From assembly GCF_000344135.1 (NCBI RefSeq), contig NZ_BAOP01000010.1, positions 62,001-126,000 on the forward strand: DNA of 64,000 nt, read 5' to 3'. Position numbers and translations under genes: made by a program. This DNA comes from Gordonia malaquae NBRC 108250 (lineage in GTDB: Bacteria; Actinomycetota; Actinomycetes; Mycobacteriales; Mycobacteriaceae). The notes under the pieces are model-generated. The model was not told where the DNA came from and did not search any database. It saw nothing but the letters and a program-made list of their open reading frames with translations. Of this stretch, positions 62,109 to 64,000 are shown in pieces. Position 1 is the first letter of the stretch, and every line of letters starts with the position of its first letter.

Positions 62109-62618
62109 CTACCCGATCGCCTCGACATCGGCTTCTCGCGCGAGCGCGCAGTCGAACGCAGTCAGCGCCTGCGCAAAGTTCCTCGCTCCGAGTGCGACGT
62201 CGACGACTGTTCGCTCGAGACTAGTCGCCGGTACGCCATCGATCACCACGATCTCGTTGTCGGTCAACGTGCGAGGGTGCACAATCCGTCTCGACTGCCG
62301 GTACCCGCCGTCCCCTCGACCGTTTGTCATGTGAATGTGCTCGTGATCCGGGTACAAGAGTCTCAGCCCGTGCAGTGACGCGGCTGACTCATGGCTGAGG
62401 ACCAGCGACCCGCACCGCCCCGCGACCAGACTTCGGCGTCGGTACACCTCTTCTCCAGCTTCTGCCGACGAGCGATCCGTGATCGGCAATGAATAGTGTC
62501 CACGCCCGACAATCAGTAGTTCGCCGCGACGGATCGCGTCCGTGAGCTGCCGCTCGGAGACTCCTGCGTCGAGTGCTTCGCTGCGACTGATGATCCCGTG
62601 CTCGTCCGTAGGCCACAT
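62109..62618 (-). pseudogene. AbiEi-antitoxin-domain N-terminal part of the same broken gene
   Basis: The segment encodes an N-terminal winged-helix AbiEi domain (HGIISRSEALDAGVSERQL, GRGHYSLP) and a middle region (LSHESAASLHGLRLLYPDHE, TSLERTVVDVALGA). In relatives this continues directly into the DUF559-like domain; here a TAG follows AREADVEAIG and the next in-frame residues LLAERRRGV resume the family pattern. ATG at 62618 (MWPTDEHGI) is the likely start; an in-frame ATG at 62708 lies in the palindrome. No AbiEii toxin is adjacent. Confidence 0.8.
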
Positions 62619-62691
62619 ATCCAGATTGAAGCCCCAATTCACGGATTCGTCACATACGTTGTCCGCAGGCTTGCAAACGAGGCATTCAAAC

Positions 62692-62723
62692 ACAAACGAG
62701 GCACGCATGCGTGCCTCGTTTGT
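62692..62723. repeat. Perfect 32-bp palindrome between the broken gene and hisS
   Basis: Arms of 16 nt with no loop, identical to the centre of the palindrome at 61635-61698. It ends at the first plus-strand base of the hisS stop. An extra left half-arm, AAACGAGGCA, lies at 62675-62684. Works as a possible hisS terminator. Confidence 0.88.
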
Positions 62724-63988
62724 CAGATGCCGAGGCGGGAGCGGATCTCTGCGAGGGCGGCGTCGAGGGGCACCTTGTGCTGGTCGCCGTTGGTGAGGTC
62801 CTTGATCTCGATGGTGCGTTCGTCGAGTTCGCGGTCGCCGAGGACGAGAGCGAGGCGAGCGCCGGAGCGGTCGGCGGCCTTCATCGCGCCCTTGAGGGCC
62901 CGGTCACCGTATGCGAGGTCGACTTTCACCCCGGCTGCGCGGAGCTCACCGGCCAGAGCGACGAGCTCGGCTTTGGCCGCTGCTCCCATCGGCACTCCGA
63001 ACACGTCGACACGCCCGACACCGGCGACCGAGACGCCTTCCGCCTCGAGCGCCAGGACAGTGCGGTCCACACCGATGCCGAAACCGATGCCCGACAGCTC
63101 CTGTTTCCCACCGATCTGCTTCATCAACCCGTCGTAGCGTCCGCCGCCACCGATGCCCGACTGTGCGCCAAGACCGTCGTGGACGAACTCGAACGTCGTC
63201 TTCGTGTAGTAGTCGAGGCCGCGAACCAGACGCGGATTGACGACGTAGTCGACGCCGAGCCGGTCCAGATGACCCTTGACCTGCTCGAAGTGGTCCTTGG
63301 CCGAATCACTGAGGTGATCGAGCATCAGCGGGGCGTCGGCCGTGGCCTCGCGAACCTCGGGACGCTTGTCGTCGAGCACACGCAGCGGGTTGATGCGGGC
63401 GCGTTCCCGAGTCGGCTCGTCCAGATCGAGACCGAGCAGGAACTCCTGCAGACGCTCTCGGTACTGCGGTCGGCAGGTGTCGTCGCCGAGCGACGTCAGA
63501 TCCAGCCGATATCCGGTGAGACCGAGCCGCTTGTACCCCTCGTCGGCGATGGCGATGACCTCGGCGTCCAATGCCGGGTCGTCGACGCCGATCGCCTCGA
63601 CACCCACCTGCTGCAACTGGCGATAACGGCCGGCCTGCGGACGCTCATACCTGAAGAACGGCCCCGAGTAGCACAGCTTCACCGGAAGCTGACCACGGTC
63701 CAGTCCATGCTGGATGACGGCGCGCATGACACCCGCGGTGCCTTCCGGGCGCAGCGTCACGGTGCGGCCGCCTCGGTCGGCGAAGGTGTACATCTCCTTG
63801 GAGACGACGTCTGTCGACTCGCCGACACCGCGCGCGAACAGCGCGGTCTCTTCGAAGATCGGCAGTTCGATGTGGCCGTAACCCGCGCGGTACGCGGCGT
63901 CGGTCAACGCATTGCGGACGGCGAGGAAATCGGCCGACGCAGGCGGAAAGTAGTCCGGAATGCCTTTCGGCGCGGAGAATTCGCTCAC
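62723..63988 (-). CDS. hisS: Histidyl-tRNA synthetase
   Basis: Class II synthetase of 421 residues. Motif 1 and 2 regions ([33 protein letters not shown]), the histidine-specific loop [15 protein letters not shown] and motif 3 ([11 protein letters not shown]) are intact, with a C-terminal anticodon-binding domain. GTG start at 63988, complete within the window. Separate from aspS by the metallopeptidase gene and the palindrome-flanked module. Confidence 0.96.
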   Translation of the reverse strand: MSEFSAPKGIPDYFPPASADFLAVRNALTDAAYRAGYGHIELPIFEETALFARGVGESTDVVSKEMYTFADRGGRTVTLRPEGTAGVMRAVIQHGLDRGQLPVKLCYSGPFFRYERPQAGRYRQLQQVGVEAIGVDDPALDAEVIAIADEGYKRLGLTGYRLDLTSLGDDTCRPQYRERLQEFLLGLDLDEPTRERARINPLRVLDDKRPEVREATADAPLMLDHLSDSAKDHFEQVKGHLDRLGVDYVVNPRLVRGLDYYTKTTFEFVHDGLGAQSGIGGGGRYDGLMKQIGGKQELSGIGFGIGVDRTVLALEAEGVSVAGVGRVDVFGVPMGAAAKAELVALAGELRAAGVKVDLAYGDRALKGAMKAADRSGARLALVLGDRELDERTIEIKDLTNGDQHKVPLDAALAEIRSRLGI

Positions 63989-64000
63989 AGTCCGAACCGT

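Overview
This 64 kb window is chromosomal DNA from a high-GC actinobacterium of the order Mycobacteriales, most likely Gordonia or a close relative. That placement is an inference from gene content and order: WhiA, mIHF, an A24 peptidase beside aroC, a helicase-deficient PriA, and the order pgl-ppc-secG-tpiA-pgk-gap-whiA-yvcK-rapZ-uvrC-rib-rpe-rsmB-fmt-priA-metK-coaBC-rpoZ-gmk-mihF-pyr-nusB-efp-pepQ-aro-mltG-ruvX-alaS-rarA-aspS-hisS. Almost everything from 11 kb onward is core housekeeping on the minus strand, packed with 4-nt ATGA or GTGA overlaps. No rRNA, tRNA, CRISPR array, prophage or intact insertion sequence was seen.

Left end (1-11 kb): the 3' part of pgl converges on ppc. Between ppc and secG, on the opposite strand, lies the main accessory feature. 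A SAM-IV-type riboswitch leader is followed by a seven-gene operon (3755-10971) encoding an amino-acid-type ABC importer (permease, ATPase, lipoprotein), three different flavin-dependent luciferase-family monooxygenases and a GNAT acetyltransferase. The combination recalls the Bacillus subtilis ytmI operon for S-alkylcysteine salvage. It is read here as an organosulfur uptake and C-S cleavage pathway shut off by S-adenosylmethionine.

Middle (11-35 kb): lower glycolysis (tpiA, pgk, gap) with secG, whiA, yvcK, rapZ and uvrC; an FMN-riboswitch-controlled riboflavin operon (ribE-ribBA-ribH plus a PH-domain membrane protein and a DUF6226-like protein); rpe-ribD; then rsmB-fmt-priA-metK-coaBC-rpoZ-gmk-mihF for translation initiation, restart, cofactor and nucleotide functions. 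A 469-bp gap between rpe and rsmB holds repeated hairpins. A leaderless alpha/beta hydrolase gene runs the opposite way at 34.3 kb.

Right half (35-64 kb): a complete pyrimidine operon (pyrR-pyrB-pyrC-membrane protein-carA-carB-pyrF). A PyrR-binding-loop consensus precedes the pyrR Shine-Dalgarno and its probable TTG start. Then follow nusB, efp and pepQ, the shikimate genes aroE/aroC/aroK/aroB, an A24 prepilin-type peptidase, mltG, ruvX, alaS, rarA, an APH-like kinase and aspS.

At the right edge an YpfJ-type metalloprotease gene and hisS flank a 1-kb module: an AbiEi/DUF559-type gene broken by one in-frame amber codon, bounded on both sides by the same 32-bp palindrome. At its left edge that palindrome is extended to a perfect 64-bp inverted repeat touching both flanking stop codons.
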